Assembly (NCBI GenBank): GCA_018653085.1
Contig: JABIAY010000059.1
Coordinates: 1-64,000, forward strand
Direction: 5' to 3'
Length of the DNA stretch: 64,000 nucleotides
Source of the DNA: Nitrospina sp.
Lineage (GTDB): Bacteria > Nitrospinota > Nitrospinia > Nitrospinales > VA-1
The notes beneath the pieces were generated by a model. That model did not search any database. It saw only the letters and a program-made list of their open reading frames with translations, and was not told the origin of the DNA. Shown piece after piece: positions 1 to 9,731 of this stretch. Position 1 is the first letter of the stretch; every line of letters begins with the position of its first letter. The position numbers and the translations under genes are program-made.

Positions 1-911
1 CCCTTGCGATTTCCTCCAAGAGGTATGTAAAGGTAGTCACGCGCAAATCTAGATAATGTGATATGCCAACGTCTCCAGAATTCAATTATGTTGCTGGCCT
101 TGTAGGGAGAGAAGAAGTTAACCGGAAGAATTATTCCGAACATTCGACCAAGCCCGATTGCCATATCGGAATAACCCGAAAAGTCGAAGTATAACTGGAA
201 GGTGAAAGCCAATGCCCCGCACCATGCGTCCACGAAGGTCAAGATTACGCCAGCCTCTGCCGCGTCAAATACCGGAGTGGAATAAACCGCGATGCCATCG
301 GCAAGAATTACCTTCTTGAACAAACCGACAGAAAAAATGGTCAGTCCTACGGCCAAATGTTTCGCTTTTAGCCTGCAGAAGGTGTCTTTGGCAAATTGCG
401 GCATCATCTCCCTGTGATGAACGATTGGCCCGGCGATCAACTGCGGGAAAAATGTTACAAAGAGGCAGTAGCGGAGAAAATCGCATTCCTGCGTTTCGCC
501 TCGATATGTGTCGACTAGATAAGTGATCTGCTGGAATGTAAAGAATGAAATTGCAAGGGGAAGGATGATCCTTTCCAAGACAATATCACTTCCCGTCAGT
601 GCATTGATATTGTCAACAAAGAAATTCGCGTACTTGAAGTACCCCAGAAGGCCAAGATTCGCCGCGATACCGACCACAAGCACTGTCTTAGCCGGTCTGC
701 TGCCCAGGGAAACCCCTACTGCATAGTTGAACAGGATGGAAGTCAGGATCAGCCCCAGATATGCGGGATTCCACCATCCATAGAAGAATAGCGAAGCCCC
801 TATGAGCCAGCTAACTGCAACTCTGCAGTGCCCCCGGTTCCCGATCAATTGGAACCCCAGCAACGTAACTGGGAGGAAAAGGAAAATAAATGCGTAGGAA
901 TTGAAGAGCAT
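1..911 (-). CDS. MBOAT family O-acyltransferase (AlgI-like), 3' end outside window
   Basis: The reverse strand is open from an ATG at 911 to the window edge, giving the first ~303 residues of a polytopic membrane protein. The N-terminus is a run of hydrophobic segments. Near the end of the visible part lies the MBOAT signature WRRWHITLSRFARDYLYIPL, followed by GGNRKG, with the invariant active-site-region histidine in WRRWH. In AlgI/PatA/DltB-type proteins this domain moves acyl (usually acetyl) groups across the inner membrane onto an exported polysaccharide. The neighbourhood is a polysaccharide locus, so O-acetylation of surface glycan is the likely job (inference). The C-terminal third is not visible. 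The family assignment is firm and the substrate is unknown. Confidence 0.9.
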   Translation of the reverse strand, partial: MLFNSYAFIFLFLPVTLLGFQLIGNRGHCRVAVSWLIGASLFFYGWWNPAYLGLILTSILFNYAVGVSLGSRPAKTVLVVGIAANLGLLGYFKYANFFVDNINALTGSDIVLERIILPLAISFFTFQQITYLVDTYRGETQECDFLRYCLFVTFFPQLIAGPIVHHREMMPQFAKDTFCRLKAKHLAVGLTIFSVGLFKKVILADGIAVYSTPVFDAAEAGVILTFVDAWCGALAFTFQLYFDFSGYSDMAIGLGRMFGIILPVNFFSPYKASNIIEFWRRWHITLSRFARDYLYIPLGGNRK

Positions 912-1604
912 ATCAGTTTAATTCATAGTCCAGATTTTAATCTGGCACTTATCCATATTTACTCAAGAGATGTTTAGAATATTCCGTAGAATTACTAATT
1001 GGACAGATGCTCATTTTGATGGGCTGAAAATGCTTCTCTAGTATAATTTATTTGACTTGATTGGGAAGAGTTGCCATTGCTATAACTCTTGTTGAGAAAA
1101 TGCCTGTATTTCTCCTATCTTATTTGGAAGCTCTTGCTGTTCATTGCAAAAAGGAACTGGCCTTAGACGAGCATTTTTTCCTGATTATCTTCTGGGTGGT
1201 TGATGCCCTAACTTCACCGGAGTTTCCCCAAGGCATTAAAAGACCCACGGTAGCGAGTCTGGGTTTTTTATAGAGGGGGAGTATACTTTGCAAGGTTCGC
1301 TGAAACATTCAATAAGTCGATCGATTGAACTTGAGGTTAGGTCCTGAAACATACAAAAGCGGGAGGCTTTTTCACCAAACACACATTTTATTATAATCGC
1401 CGACTTAAGTCATTATAAAGTTTTTCGCCTGCCTCCTTTGTAAGGAAGCATGAAAAGTTGAAAGAATTTTATGATAATAAAATCTAAATGATGGAGTTGT
1501 TCAAGTAGAATATAATCGTACTTTATGAAAGACAAAGCTGCTGTATGCTTTTTTAATCTGGATATCAAGTCAGCATCCATTGAAGACCTATTCGAGGAGA
1601 ACCT
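912..1604. other. non-coding interval between divergent genes
   Basis: This ~690-base AT-rich gap separates the minus-strand MBOAT gene from the plus-strand radical SAM gene, so promoters for both should lie here. It contains a nested stem-loop and terminator-like hairpin at 1201-1269 (listed separately) and a TATAAT hexamer at 1511-1516 without a convincing -35 partner. An open frame at 1061-1273 has no recognisable family and runs through the hairpins, so I do not call it a gene. Confidence 0.5.
1238..1269 (+). terminator. rho-independent terminator-like hairpin
   Basis: AAAAGACCCA (1238-1247) can pair base for base, with one G-U, with TGGGTTTTTT (1260-1269) around a 12-nt loop, so the U-run forms the outer stem. 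The reverse complement also ends in a short T-run, so it could act in both directions. Immediately upstream, 1201-1207 pairs with 1232-1238 and encloses AACT/AGTT, so a structured short transcript could end here. No obvious gene on the plus strand ends just upstream. Confidence 0.55.
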
Positions 1605-3674
1605 ATGACGGTAAAAGTCAGTTTTTCTGATTTAACTCATGCGGGAAAAGTGGTTGCGACAGACACGTTCCCTTTGGGGAGTTGTATGATTGCCGCCAAT
1701 GCCCAAAAAATATTGGGCAATGAAATTGATTTCGAAGTTTTCAGGTATCCTGCCGATTTCAGCACCTATCTGAAAAAAAATATTCCTGACCTCGCCTGTT
1801 TTTCGGCCTTTTCGTGGAACATCTGTTTGAGCCACGAGTATGCCCGGAAAATCAAAAAGGCCTTTCCGAAGACTATCACAATTTTTGGAGGGCCTGAATT
1901 TCCTTCAAAATACGAGGAGCAAAAAGCATTCCTCGAAAAATACCCGGCCATCGACTGCTTCTTTGAATTCGAGGGAGAAATGGCTTTCATCGAAATGTTC
2001 AAAGCGATGCAGGCGATAGATTTTGACTGGGAGCGGTTCAAGCGTGAGCGACGAACCGTTCCCAGTATCCGTTACTTAACGGGCGGGGAAATGATTGTCG
2101 CCGAATTGATGCCCCAGGTGACCGACCTCGATAGTTTGCCTTCACCGCATTTGAGCGGAATTTCTGACAAGTTTTATGATGGGGTCCTAACCCCTATGAT
2201 GCAAACGGCCCGAGGGTGCCCTTACTCTTGCACCTTTTGCTGGGAAGGTGGGGACTATTTTCGGAAGATCAAGCGATTTAGTCAGGAAAGGATTGAAACC
2301 GAACTCAACTATATTGTCGACCGAGTTACTGTCCCCGACCTGTATATTGTTGACGCTAATTTCGGCATGTTTAAAGAAGACCTTGAAACCACTCATTTGC
2401 TTGCCGGGCTTAAGGAAAAACATGGTTGGCCCAAATATATGATGACTGCAACGGCCAAGAACCATAAAAAAAGGATGATAGAAATTGTTGGGATTTTGGG
2501 TAGTGACACGATGTCCTCATCTTTTTCTGTTCAGAATACGGACGAAGGAGTCCTCAAGAATATCAAGAGAAAGAATCCGCCTCTGGATCAGATAATCACC
2601 ATGTCTGATACAGCCAACAGCATGGGTGGGCAGAGCAAAGCGGAACTTATTCTCTGCCTGGAAGGCGATAGTAAGACTGCCCACTTTCAATCTGTTTTCG
2701 ACATGCTGGATGCCGGGATGAGCTATATACGGACGTATCAGTTCAGGATGCTTCGTGGTACCGAGTCGGAAAGCAAGGAGAGTCGTGAACAATATGGGTT
2801 GGAGACAAAATACCGGGTTTTGAACCGGTGTTTCGGTACTTATGAGTTTCGAGGGGAGAGCTTCAGCTCCGTAGAAATTGAGGAGATTGTTGTTGCCAGT
2901 AATACCATGAGCTATGCAGATTATCAGGACTGTCGACACCTTGGCTTGACGGTGGAGATTTTTAACAATGATTCTTACTTTGTCGATTTAATCAAGCTTC
3001 TGAACTTCCATGGAATTAAACGTTCGAAGTTTATTAAGGCAGTTGATGAGGCAATAAAACTGGATATGGGACCTCTCGCCAGCCTCTACTGCCAATTTAC
3101 TGAAGAAGAGGAAAAGAATTCCTGGAATTCTTGTGAGGAAGTGGAGGAATTTAGCCAGAAACCAGGTGTGATCCAGCGTTATATAGATGGTGAATATGGG
3201 GCAAACGAACTCTACAAGTATCGCGCTCTGGCAATTGTTACCCAAGCCCAAGAACTTCACCGGTTTGCATTCCAGGTGGCCCGGTTTCTCCTTGATAAAC
3301 AAATTTCTCAAAACCCGGTTTTAAATACATATATAACTGAATTGCAGGAGTTCAGCCTTTTGCGCAAAACGGATCTGATCAATATTGACCAGTTTGCAAG
3401 CCGCAAATTCCATTTTAATTTTGCGATGTTGTTGAAAAACTTATTTGTTCCTGATCCCATGAAGGCATACCAACCCGAAGGCATTGAAGTGGAAGTCTTT
3501 CATTCAGATTCTCAGCGTGAGTTGATTAGTGGTTATATCAGGCAATACGGAGAGGATTTGATAGGAGACCCGCGCCTCCTGATTCGCAACGATATTAATT
3601 TATGGTATCGGACTGCCCGGAATAATAAAGGGGATGGTGCTAAGGAAATGGTTTCTCCTGAGCTCAACTTATAA
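1605..3674 (+). CDS. B12-binding-domain radical SAM protein (paralog 1 of 3, 689 aa)
   Basis: The N-terminal ~170 residues form a Rossmann-like cobalamin-binding-type domain (PLG near residues 26-28, the GGP turn near 90-92, and FEFEGE further on). The radical SAM core has the cluster motif RGCPYSCTFC with Cys205, Cys209 and Cys212 (CX3CX2C). A C-terminal ~250-residue, mainly helical region is shared only with its paralogs here. Near the N-terminus DLTHAG (residues 9-14) carries a histidine conserved in all three paralogs. Members of this superfamily do cobalamin- and SAM-dependent chemistry, often methylation at unactivated carbon or phosphorus. A glycan-modifying role is inferred from context. 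The start is supported by GAGGAG six bases upstream of the ATG. It is strikingly similar to the protein at 18792-20852 and less so to that at 4579-6660. Confidence 0.92.
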   Translation: MTVKVSFSDLTHAGKVVATDTFPLGSCMIAANAQKILGNEIDFEVFRYPADFSTYLKKNIPDLACFSAFSWNICLSHEYARKIKKAFPKTITIFGGPEFPSKYEEQKAFLEKYPAIDCFFEFEGEMAFIEMFKAMQAIDFDWERFKRERRTVPSIRYLTGGEMIVAELMPQVTDLDSLPSPHLSGISDKFYDGVLTPMMQTARGCPYSCTFCWEGGDYFRKIKRFSQERIETELNYIVDRVTVPDLYIVDANFGMFKEDLETTHLLAGLKEKHGWPKYMMTATAKNHKKRMIEIVGILGSDTMSSSFSVQNTDEGVLKNIKRKNPPLDQIITMSDTANSMGGQSKAELILCLEGDSKTAHFQSVFDMLDAGMSYIRTYQFRMLRGTESESKESREQYGLETKYRVLNRCFGTYEFRGESFSSVEIEEIVVASNTMSYADYQDCRHLGLTVEIFNNDSYFVDLIKLLNFHGIKRSKFIKAVDEAIKLDMGPLASLYCQFTEEEEKNSWNSCEEVEEFSQKPGVIQRYIDGEYGANELYKYRALAIVTQAQELHRFAFQVARFLLDKQISQNPVLNTYITELQEFSLLRKTDLINIDQFASRKFHFNFAMLLKNLFVPDPMKAYQPEGIEVEVFHSDSQRELISGYIRQYGEDLIGDPRLLIRNDINLWYRTARNNKGDGAKEMVSPELNL

Positions 3675-3803
3675 GTGCAACTCTGCTTGTTTAATCCTTA
3701 AACGATAAAAAACCCGTTTAATTAACATTTAGGTTATTTTTCTCAACCTGAAAAATAAAAACAGCCTAACATTTCTTTTAGTAATTGCTACCTCAGGCTG
3801 ATT

Positions 3804-4460
3804 CTAATCGGCAATGAACCACCAGTAATCTCCTGTATATCCAATTTCAGGGAAAAGTTTTTTCCATTCTTCAACATGCATGTATGTCTCAGCTGTAAGA
3901 ACCCATTTTAGCAGATTCTGATGCTCCTCCTCATTCCGCCAGGCATCTACCGTTATATAGCTGTTTCCTCTGGAGACACGCTCGATTTCCTGGAGAGACT
4001 TTTTGCAGCGATCAAGAGGAAGGTTGTGGATTGAGTTTATAGAAATAACTAAATCAAAACTATTATCAGGGAAATCCAGCTTGTCGGCGCTTCCCACTTT
4101 CAGGAAGGGCTTAACGGAAGGCATAGCCTGACCGATAGCATATTCGCTTATATCAATTCCCGATACGGTGCAATTGGGCATATCCTCTTTAAAATCATGC
4201 AGCATAAATCCCTTCCCGCACCCAATATCCAGAATGGCAGCATCTTCCGGTAAATGGTAATAACTTTTCATCCGTTCGACAACGGCTTTCCATCTACCAT
4301 CATATTTGTAACCGCCATATCCGCATTTCCGGTCTCCATCAAAAAAATCTTTTCCAAATTGCTTGGCTAGACGAACAATTTCAGGTGTCTTTTCTTCAGC
4401 TCGTTTTTCATAATTGCGTTTGGTGTGGGGGTGTGTGTTTAAAAGATTAATTTCAGGCAC
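3804..4460 (-). CDS. class I SAM-dependent methyltransferase (218 aa)
   Basis: A 218-residue soluble protein with a Methyltransf_11/UbiE-type core. Motif I is ILDIGCGKGFMLHDF, the acidic end of the following strand appears in VSGIDISEYAI, and the post-motif segment reads DLVISINSIHNLPL. A basic stretch precedes the fold (residues ~14-60). It lies tail-to-tail with the radical SAM gene at 1605 and 118 bp downstream of the radical SAM gene at 4579 on the same strand, so it is probably co-transcribed with the latter. Small-molecule or sugar methylation is likely, but the substrate cannot be read from sequence. Confidence 0.85.
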   Translation of the reverse strand: MPEINLLNTHPHTKRNYEKRAEEKTPEIVRLAKQFGKDFFDGDRKCGYGGYKYDGRWKAVVERMKSYYHLPEDAAILDIGCGKGFMLHDFKEDMPNCTVSGIDISEYAIGQAMPSVKPFLKVGSADKLDFPDNSFDLVISINSIHNLPLDRCKKSLQEIERVSRGNSYITVDAWRNEEEHQNLLKWVLTAETYMHVEEWKKLFPEIGYTGDYWWFIAD

Positions 4461-4578
4461 GTGAATCTCTCTCTTTGTAATAGGTTGATAGGGTCATCTG
4501 AAGTGATAAATTTGTTTATGGCTGGTTATGATTAAAAGGGGAAGTAAAGTCAAGTGTCTATATGCGATTTCAAAACGC

Positions 4579-6660
4579 TCATACGGACGAAATATGACTT
4601 TTGTCAGGATTTGCCCCAAGGTCTGAATTGTTGGTAGAAAAATAAACCTCTGTTTCACGAATTAAATGTGCATATTGAGCTCGCATCAAGATTCTTCCAA
4701 GGCCATCAAATGAATCCCCATACTGTTTTAAATAAGAATTGATGGAATTTATTTTAGCTTGATCATGTTTGAAAAAATATGTTGCAGGTTGATCCAGTTT
4801 GTATAGTCCAGGTTCTACTATGAAATTCTTTTGCATAATGGCTTTAAAATCAAAATTAAAGGAGATTTCATAGCTGGCCACTGTATCCATCAGGTTTGTT
4901 TTTCTGGCTTTGCTGAAAGCTTTCGTTTCTTTTAGGTAAAGAGCCATTACTTCATCCAGAAGCCCATGTTTTTGTAGTTCTTTTTCCATGGCATCGAACA
5001 GCAGGTCATGCACATCCTCAAAAATTTTAAAGATTGCAGTTGCTTTTCCGTTGGCCATTTCATTGGTGCCTTCGTCCTTTGAAAGGTATTCGTCTATTTG
5101 CTTTTTTACCGAAGTTTCTAATTCATCTCTGGTTTCCCAGATCCCAGTAACCGAATCGGATCTGAAATCATCATAAAGTTTCGTAAGGCCTGTTGATGTC
5201 GTCCTCCGGCGATTATGAAACCTAAGAATAATGTTGAACCAGGATAAGTTGAGTTTCTTGCATAGGCCGCTCAGCTCATGGAACAATCTTCCATTGTTTA
5301 ATATCTCTACGGTTAGGTCCATTTCCCGACAATCAAGATATTCTTCAAAACTCATCGTGTTATTGCCCACGCAAATTTCCTCAAACTCCACAGCGGTAAA
5401 TTTTTCGTCTAGAAATTCATATTTTCCAAAAGAGCGTGGCATAAGACGAAATTTAGTTTTCAAACCATATTTATCCCGAGACTCTTTCGTGTTCATCTCA
5501 GTTTGACGGAGCATGATTAACTGGTACATTCTTACCCGGTTAACGCCAATTTCAACCATATCTCTCAAGCTTTTTGAATGGGCTTGTGCGCTATCACCGG
5601 GTAATGCCAGAATTAACTCGGTATAGCTATCAACATCATCAGTGCTCTGGTCTTCATCTTTTGCAGAACCTAACTCCTCAAGAGAAATATTGGAACGTTT
5701 AATATTCTTCAGAATATTGGGGTCTGTGCTTTGCATGGCCCCGCCGGCGAACATGGCACCATTCAGTAAAGAAGCAACTTTCATGACACGTTCTTTTTGA
5801 TTTTTCCCACTACTAACGACTAGCTTCTTCGGCCAACCATAGTTACTCTGGATTTCAGCAAGAGCAGTCGCCTTATCTATATCCTCTTTAAACATTCCCC
5901 AGTTTGCATCGGTCAGGCATAGGTCGGTCATAGAGCCAACCCGATCAGCGATATATGCCAACTCATCCGACAAATTATGTCTCTTAGAAACCTTGCTATA
6001 GTAACTATGCCCCTCTGAGCAAAAGGTGCATTTGAATGGGCATCCCCTTGTCGTAGAGATCATTGGAATCAGAATGCCATCAAAAAACTTATCCATCAAA
6101 CCCCCAATATATGGGGAAGGGAGGTTGTTTAAGTCCCCAATGCGCGGAAGAGGTTCTTCCTGAACGATAGTATTTTCAAACTTGTAATGGCAATTGGGTA
6201 ATTGGGTAGTACCCCTTTTGAGTTCGTCCACATTGTAGTTGACTGACTGAAGACCTCTTACAAGTTCAACCATTGCGATCTCGCCTTCAAAGACGATATA
6301 AAAATCTATCAGGGGATACTTGCTCCAAAAACCTTCAATTTCATCCTGGGTAAGGCCGTAGTTTGGCCCACCCATCACGATGACTGTTTCGGGAAATCGG
6401 CGCTTAATTTGCTTAACGTATTCATAAGACAGGTTGATATTCCATGAATAGTTAGAAAATCCCATAACACGAGGAACCTGTCGGGACAATGCCGAGCTGA
6501 GATCGTTAGGATACTTAAACAGCTCTATCTCGAATTGTCCGGGAATTTCTGCATTTAAATTCGCGGCAACATAGCCAATAGCCAAAGGGAAAAAATTAGC
6601 AGAAACAATGGTTCCAGTATGGGAAAGGTCGGCGAAATAAATATTTGTTTTGGTGGGCAT
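4579..6660 (-). CDS. B12-binding-domain radical SAM protein (paralog 2 of 3, 693 aa)
   Basis: It has the same architecture as the genes at 1605 and 18792: an N-terminal cobalamin-binding-type domain with DLSHTG at residues 11-16, a radical SAM core with RGCPFKCTFC (Cys207, Cys211, Cys214), and a long C-terminal region. It is the most divergent of the three. The ATG at 6660 aligns with the paralogs' starts, so it is full length. About 290 bp upstream of it contain no gene. It probably heads a two-gene unit with the methyltransferase at 3804. Its role as a B12-dependent radical enzyme is inferred from family. No direct evidence shows whether it methylates or catalyses another radical reaction. 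Confidence 0.92.
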   Translation of the reverse strand: MPTKTNIYFADLSHTGTIVSANFFPLAIGYVAANLNAEIPGQFEIELFKYPNDLSSALSRQVPRVMGFSNYSWNINLSYEYVKQIKRRFPETVIVMGGPNYGLTQDEIEGFWSKYPLIDFYIVFEGEIAMVELVRGLQSVNYNVDELKRGTTQLPNCHYKFENTIVQEEPLPRIGDLNNLPSPYIGGLMDKFFDGILIPMISTTRGCPFKCTFCSEGHSYYSKVSKRHNLSDELAYIADRVGSMTDLCLTDANWGMFKEDIDKATALAEIQSNYGWPKKLVVSSGKNQKERVMKVASLLNGAMFAGGAMQSTDPNILKNIKRSNISLEELGSAKDEDQSTDDVDSYTELILALPGDSAQAHSKSLRDMVEIGVNRVRMYQLIMLRQTEMNTKESRDKYGLKTKFRLMPRSFGKYEFLDEKFTAVEFEEICVGNNTMSFEEYLDCREMDLTVEILNNGRLFHELSGLCKKLNLSWFNIILRFHNRRRTTSTGLTKLYDDFRSDSVTGIWETRDELETSVKKQIDEYLSKDEGTNEMANGKATAIFKIFEDVHDLLFDAMEKELQKHGLLDEVMALYLKETKAFSKARKTNLMDTVASYEISFNFDFKAIMQKNFIVEPGLYKLDQPATYFFKHDQAKINSINSYLKQYGDSFDGLGRILMRAQYAHLIRETEVYFSTNNSDLGANPDKSHISSV

Positions 6661-6947
6661 TCAAGATCTCAATAGAAGAAACAGGCTCTTGGCCAGCCTA
6701 TATAAAAGTATCATTTTAAATGGGTTATGAGCTGAGATCAATCAGAATCCGAAGTCAAGGTTGCAAGCCCATTGCGAATAAAAACACATACAATAAAACT
6801 ATAAGAGAATTTAAATGCCAGGCCGAGAATTACCAGTGCTTATAAGCTACTTTTCGGTGGGAGAAACCAATTACTTAAGATGTCAGCGCCCCGCATTATA
6901 AACCTTGTCAGCATGCCTATTTTAAGCGGATTGCTGAGCGCATTTTT

Positions 6948-7664
6948 CTAGAATACCCCGGAATTGCGCAAAACCAGATTCGATACTTTACAGTTTTTTG
7001 GAGAGTTGATGGCCAACCATATCCAGTGGGCGATATCATCAGGGGAGATCATGCTTTCTGCATCCACCCGCCCTATTGTTCCCGGGACAAGGTCTGTCAG
7101 CGTTGGACCGGGAATAATATTGATTATTTTGATATCTTTATTGGTAAGGTATTTTTCTTCGAGAGAGCGAATCAATCCAGCGACTCCCAACTTGGTAGCC
7201 GCATAGAGCGGAACTGCCTGAGAGGCCTTTAATATGGTTGTGGAGGATATATTTATCAATGCCCCCGTATTTCTTTTTTCAAACAACCTCATGGCATGAT
7301 AGATAGACCAAATAGAGCCAGAAAAATTGGTTTCGATCAAGTCCTGCACTTGCTTGCCATCTAAATGCGTAAAAGGTTTTGAGTAAGCAATGCCAGCGTT
7401 GTTAACAAAAATATCTAGCGGGCCAAACTCAAGCTCGCATGTATTGAAAAATCTTTCAACAGAATCTTTGTCCCTGACATCCCCCTGAAAGGGGAAAACT
7501 TTGACGTGGGGATTTAATGCTTTTATTTCTTCGGCTAAATTTTCGAGTTTATCTATTCTGCGAGCGAAAATGGCAACAGAAACATTTTCTCGGGCCATTT
7601 TCAGTGCAACAGAACGTCCGATTCCACTGCTGGCACCAGAGATAGCGGCAAATTTATAGGTCAT
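6948..7664 (-). CDS. short-chain dehydrogenase/reductase (238 aa)
   Basis: Classical SDR: the glycine-rich cofactor motif SGASSGIG lies at the N-terminus, NNAGIA in the middle, and the catalytic triad appears as ISST followed by YAATK. ARRIDK after the second strand suggests NADP preference (basic residues), which is an inference. Its length matches a classical SDR. It lies 38 bp downstream of another SDR gene (7703-8521) on the same strand and is probably in its operon. In this locus it probably reduces or oxidises a sugar or a small acyl precursor. Confidence 0.88.
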   Translation of the reverse strand: MTYKFAAISGASSGIGRSVALKMARENVSVAIFARRIDKLENLAEEIKALNPHVKVFPFQGDVRDKDSVERFFNTCELEFGPLDIFVNNAGIAYSKPFTHLDGKQVQDLIETNFSGSIWSIYHAMRLFEKRNTGALINISSTTILKASQAVPLYAATKLGVAGLIRSLEEKYLTNKDIKIINIIPGPTLTDLVPGTIGRVDAESMISPDDIAHWIWLAINSPKNCKVSNLVLRNSGVF

Positions 7665-7702
7665 ATTTTTTGACCGGGAAAAAACTTAGAGTACATTATT
7701 TA

Positions 7703-8521
7703 TCAAATTGAAAAGTCTTTTTTAAACCTACTAACAAGGCTTCCTGGCTCGTTCAAAGTTATTCCCCCATCTATGACGATATCCTGCCCGGTAATTAATC
7801 TTGCCATTTTGGAGGCTAGAAAAAGAATAGCGTTGCTTAAGTCCTCTGACTGGCCAGGTTGTCCTAGAGGGATACACCAGTTCCATTGCGAACTCCAATC
7901 GGAGTCTGCTTCATATTTGGAAATATCGTGATCTCTTACCAGATATGCCGGGGAAATGCTGTTGACACGTACTCCCTTTGGGCCTCCCCAGACAGCCAGA
8001 TATCTGGTGAGTTGTGTGACCCCGCTTTTGGCTACATGATATCCTATGGGTTGATCAAAGCAGACATGGTTGGAAAGAACAGAGGAGATATTTATAATGT
8101 TTCCGCCCCCGGATTTTTCCATTATAGGAATTATTTCTCGAGCACAATAAAAGTATCCTGATAGGCCAACGTCTAAAGCAAGATCCCAGTCCTCTATAGA
8201 AAGTTCCTTATTGTCAGAATTGAACCTTGGTCTGGCATGATTGATGAGGATATGCGGAGTGATATTCTTTGCGATTATTTCCATGAACATATCATGAACA
8301 GAATCCGGTGAGCGAAGGTCCACAAAGAAAAAATCTGCTTTCCCTCCGCCACTCCTAATAGCTTCAACAGCTTCGTTGCCTTTTTCCTTGTCAATGTCGG
8401 CAAGGACAATATGTAATCCTTCCTGGCCTAAGTTTATTGCAACTTGGAGCCCATGTCCCTGTGCTCCTCCAGAAACCAAAGCTGTTTTTCCGGCCAATCC
8501 AAATTTATTGTGATCAGGCAT
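7703..8521 (-). CDS. short-chain dehydrogenase/reductase, FabG-like (272 aa)
   Basis: Classical SDR with cofactor motif SGGAQGHG, an acidic residue after the second strand (LADIDKEKG, suggesting NAD), and catalytic Ser/Tyr/Lys in NISSVLSNH and YHVAKSG. The usual NNAG tetrad is replaced by INHARP, an uncommon variant in the structural loop. The C-terminus LITGQDIVIDGG is typical of FabG/gluconate-5-dehydrogenase-like SDRs. It sits directly upstream of the SDR at 6948 and downstream of the GT2 at 8604. The fold is certain and the substrate unknown. Confidence 0.88.
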   Translation of the reverse strand: MPDHNKFGLAGKTALVSGGAQGHGLQVAINLGQEGLHIVLADIDKEKGNEAVEAIRSGGGKADFFFVDLRSPDSVHDMFMEIIAKNITPHILINHARPRFNSDNKELSIEDWDLALDVGLSGYFYCAREIIPIMEKSGGGNIINISSVLSNHVCFDQPIGYHVAKSGVTQLTRYLAVWGGPKGVRVNSISPAYLVRDHDISKYEADSDWSSQWNWCIPLGQPGQSEDLSNAILFLASKMARLITGQDIVIDGGITLNEPGSLVSRFKKDFSI

Positions 8522-8603
8522 CTTATATCCGTGTTTTGTTTGTCAATCGGGATTAAGGCCCTCACTCGTTATCAAGAATGGGCCCTGAAACAAAAAAATA
8601 AAA

Positions 8604-9633
8604 TTAATTTGAAGAAAATATATTATTCCATCGCCTCTTATACCAGGAAAATTTCCCCTTTCGGATGAGCCAGAAAATGCGGCAGATAATTTTTTGAAAC
8701 TTGATGGGGAATTGTGCGGCCTTGAAAAAAATCTTGTCCAGAAAAATTTGACTGGGCAAAGTTTTTTCTATTTGCTGCAAACATTCAACCTGTGATTGTT
8801 CAAGCTTGGTCAAGATTCCCACTCCGTATAAATAACGATTCTTCCTCTTGAAGAACTCAACGAAGGCCGGAGGGAACCAGTTTGAGTAGGTTGTCTCCAT
8901 TAGTACCTCAGCTTTTTTAAGGAGATGTTCGAGCGCTTGTGGGTCTTCCCTGTATTTGGAAGAGAAGCTAGTGGCTTTTATATTATAGATAGCCAGGGGT
9001 TCGGGGATGAAGCAGACCCCATAATTCAAACTAATCATTAAAAGAGTAAATTCATCGAGGATATTTTCTAGTTCCATTGGAAACCCCCGTGTTTCTATTG
9101 CGGGTTCCCTTCTCCAAATAGCAGTATTCCCCACAATCTCCTCATTCGTTTTTATGTAAGCGTCAAGGACTTTTTCCGGAGAGAGATAAGAAGGTGTGTC
9201 TGCAATGTAGGGACGCAAAGGGTTCTCGTGTTGTTTTTCTCCGTTATCCAAGATGCTGATTCCTGAGCATAGTCCAGCTTTTGGATATTGTTCAAGTAAG
9301 GCCATACTCTTTTCAAAAAAACCTGGTAAAATCTTGTCATCAGCGCTGGCCAAATAAAAATAATCCCCTTCAATGTTTTCCCATCCTCTCCGAAATGAGT
9401 AAATGGGGCCCTTATTTACTTCGTTTCTAATAAGTTTTATTGCCGAGTATTTTTTCGCAAAGTCTTCAATTACTTCGATACTGTTATCTGTGGAAGCATC
9501 ATCCACAATAATCACTTCCATAGGCGGATACGATTGTCCTAATATGGCCTCAAGAGCAATGGGAAGAACGTGAGCATCGTTGTAATTTGGTATTACTACA
9601 GAGATTGTTTTAGAGATGATTTTTCCCCCACAT
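8604..9633 (-). CDS. glycosyltransferase family 2; start separated by one base at a G5A5 tract
   Basis: GT-A fold family 2 transferase: VVIPNYND, VIIVDDASTDNS and the acceptor-side ASADDKI are all present. The frame encoding the essential first strand (ISVVIPNYND) runs up to a stop without any ATG, GTG or TTG. An ATG at 9633, preceded by AAGG, would read into it if one base were removed from the GGGGGAAAAA run around 9620-9629. The only in-frame ATG (9521) would delete the first strand. So the gene is either frameshifted, has an unusual start codon, or contains a sequence error. It resembles the GT2s at 22388 and 43636, sharing VDDASTDNS and a C-terminal FPPAFVEF-type segment. Confidence 0.8.
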
Positions 9634-9731
9634 TGACCTTATGGTAGAAGGGTGTAAATTTTAGCAGGCAATTAATTATGCAAAACTCAAGAAGCTACAT
9701 AAACATTTTTTAGCTAGCAAATTGAGGAAGT

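Noticed and set aside
1247-1256. CACGGTAGCGAG resembling part of an ops/JUMPstart (GGCGGTAGCGTG) element
   Set aside because: Only the GGTAGCG core matches; it lies in the loop of a terminator-like hairpin 330 bp from the next gene.
1061-1273. Open frame of about 70 residues in the first non-coding gap
   Set aside because: It has no recognisable family and runs through a set of hairpins and a T-run terminator; no ribosome-binding site is seen.
1497-1516. TTGTTC...TATAAT pair before the radical SAM gene at 1605
   Set aside because: The -10 hexamer is perfect but the spacing to the -35 is only about 8 bases, so a normal sigma-70 promoter cannot be claimed.
9152-9373. Other-frame ORFs inside the GT2 at 8604
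   Set aside because: They overlap a clear GT2 coding frame and have no own motif.
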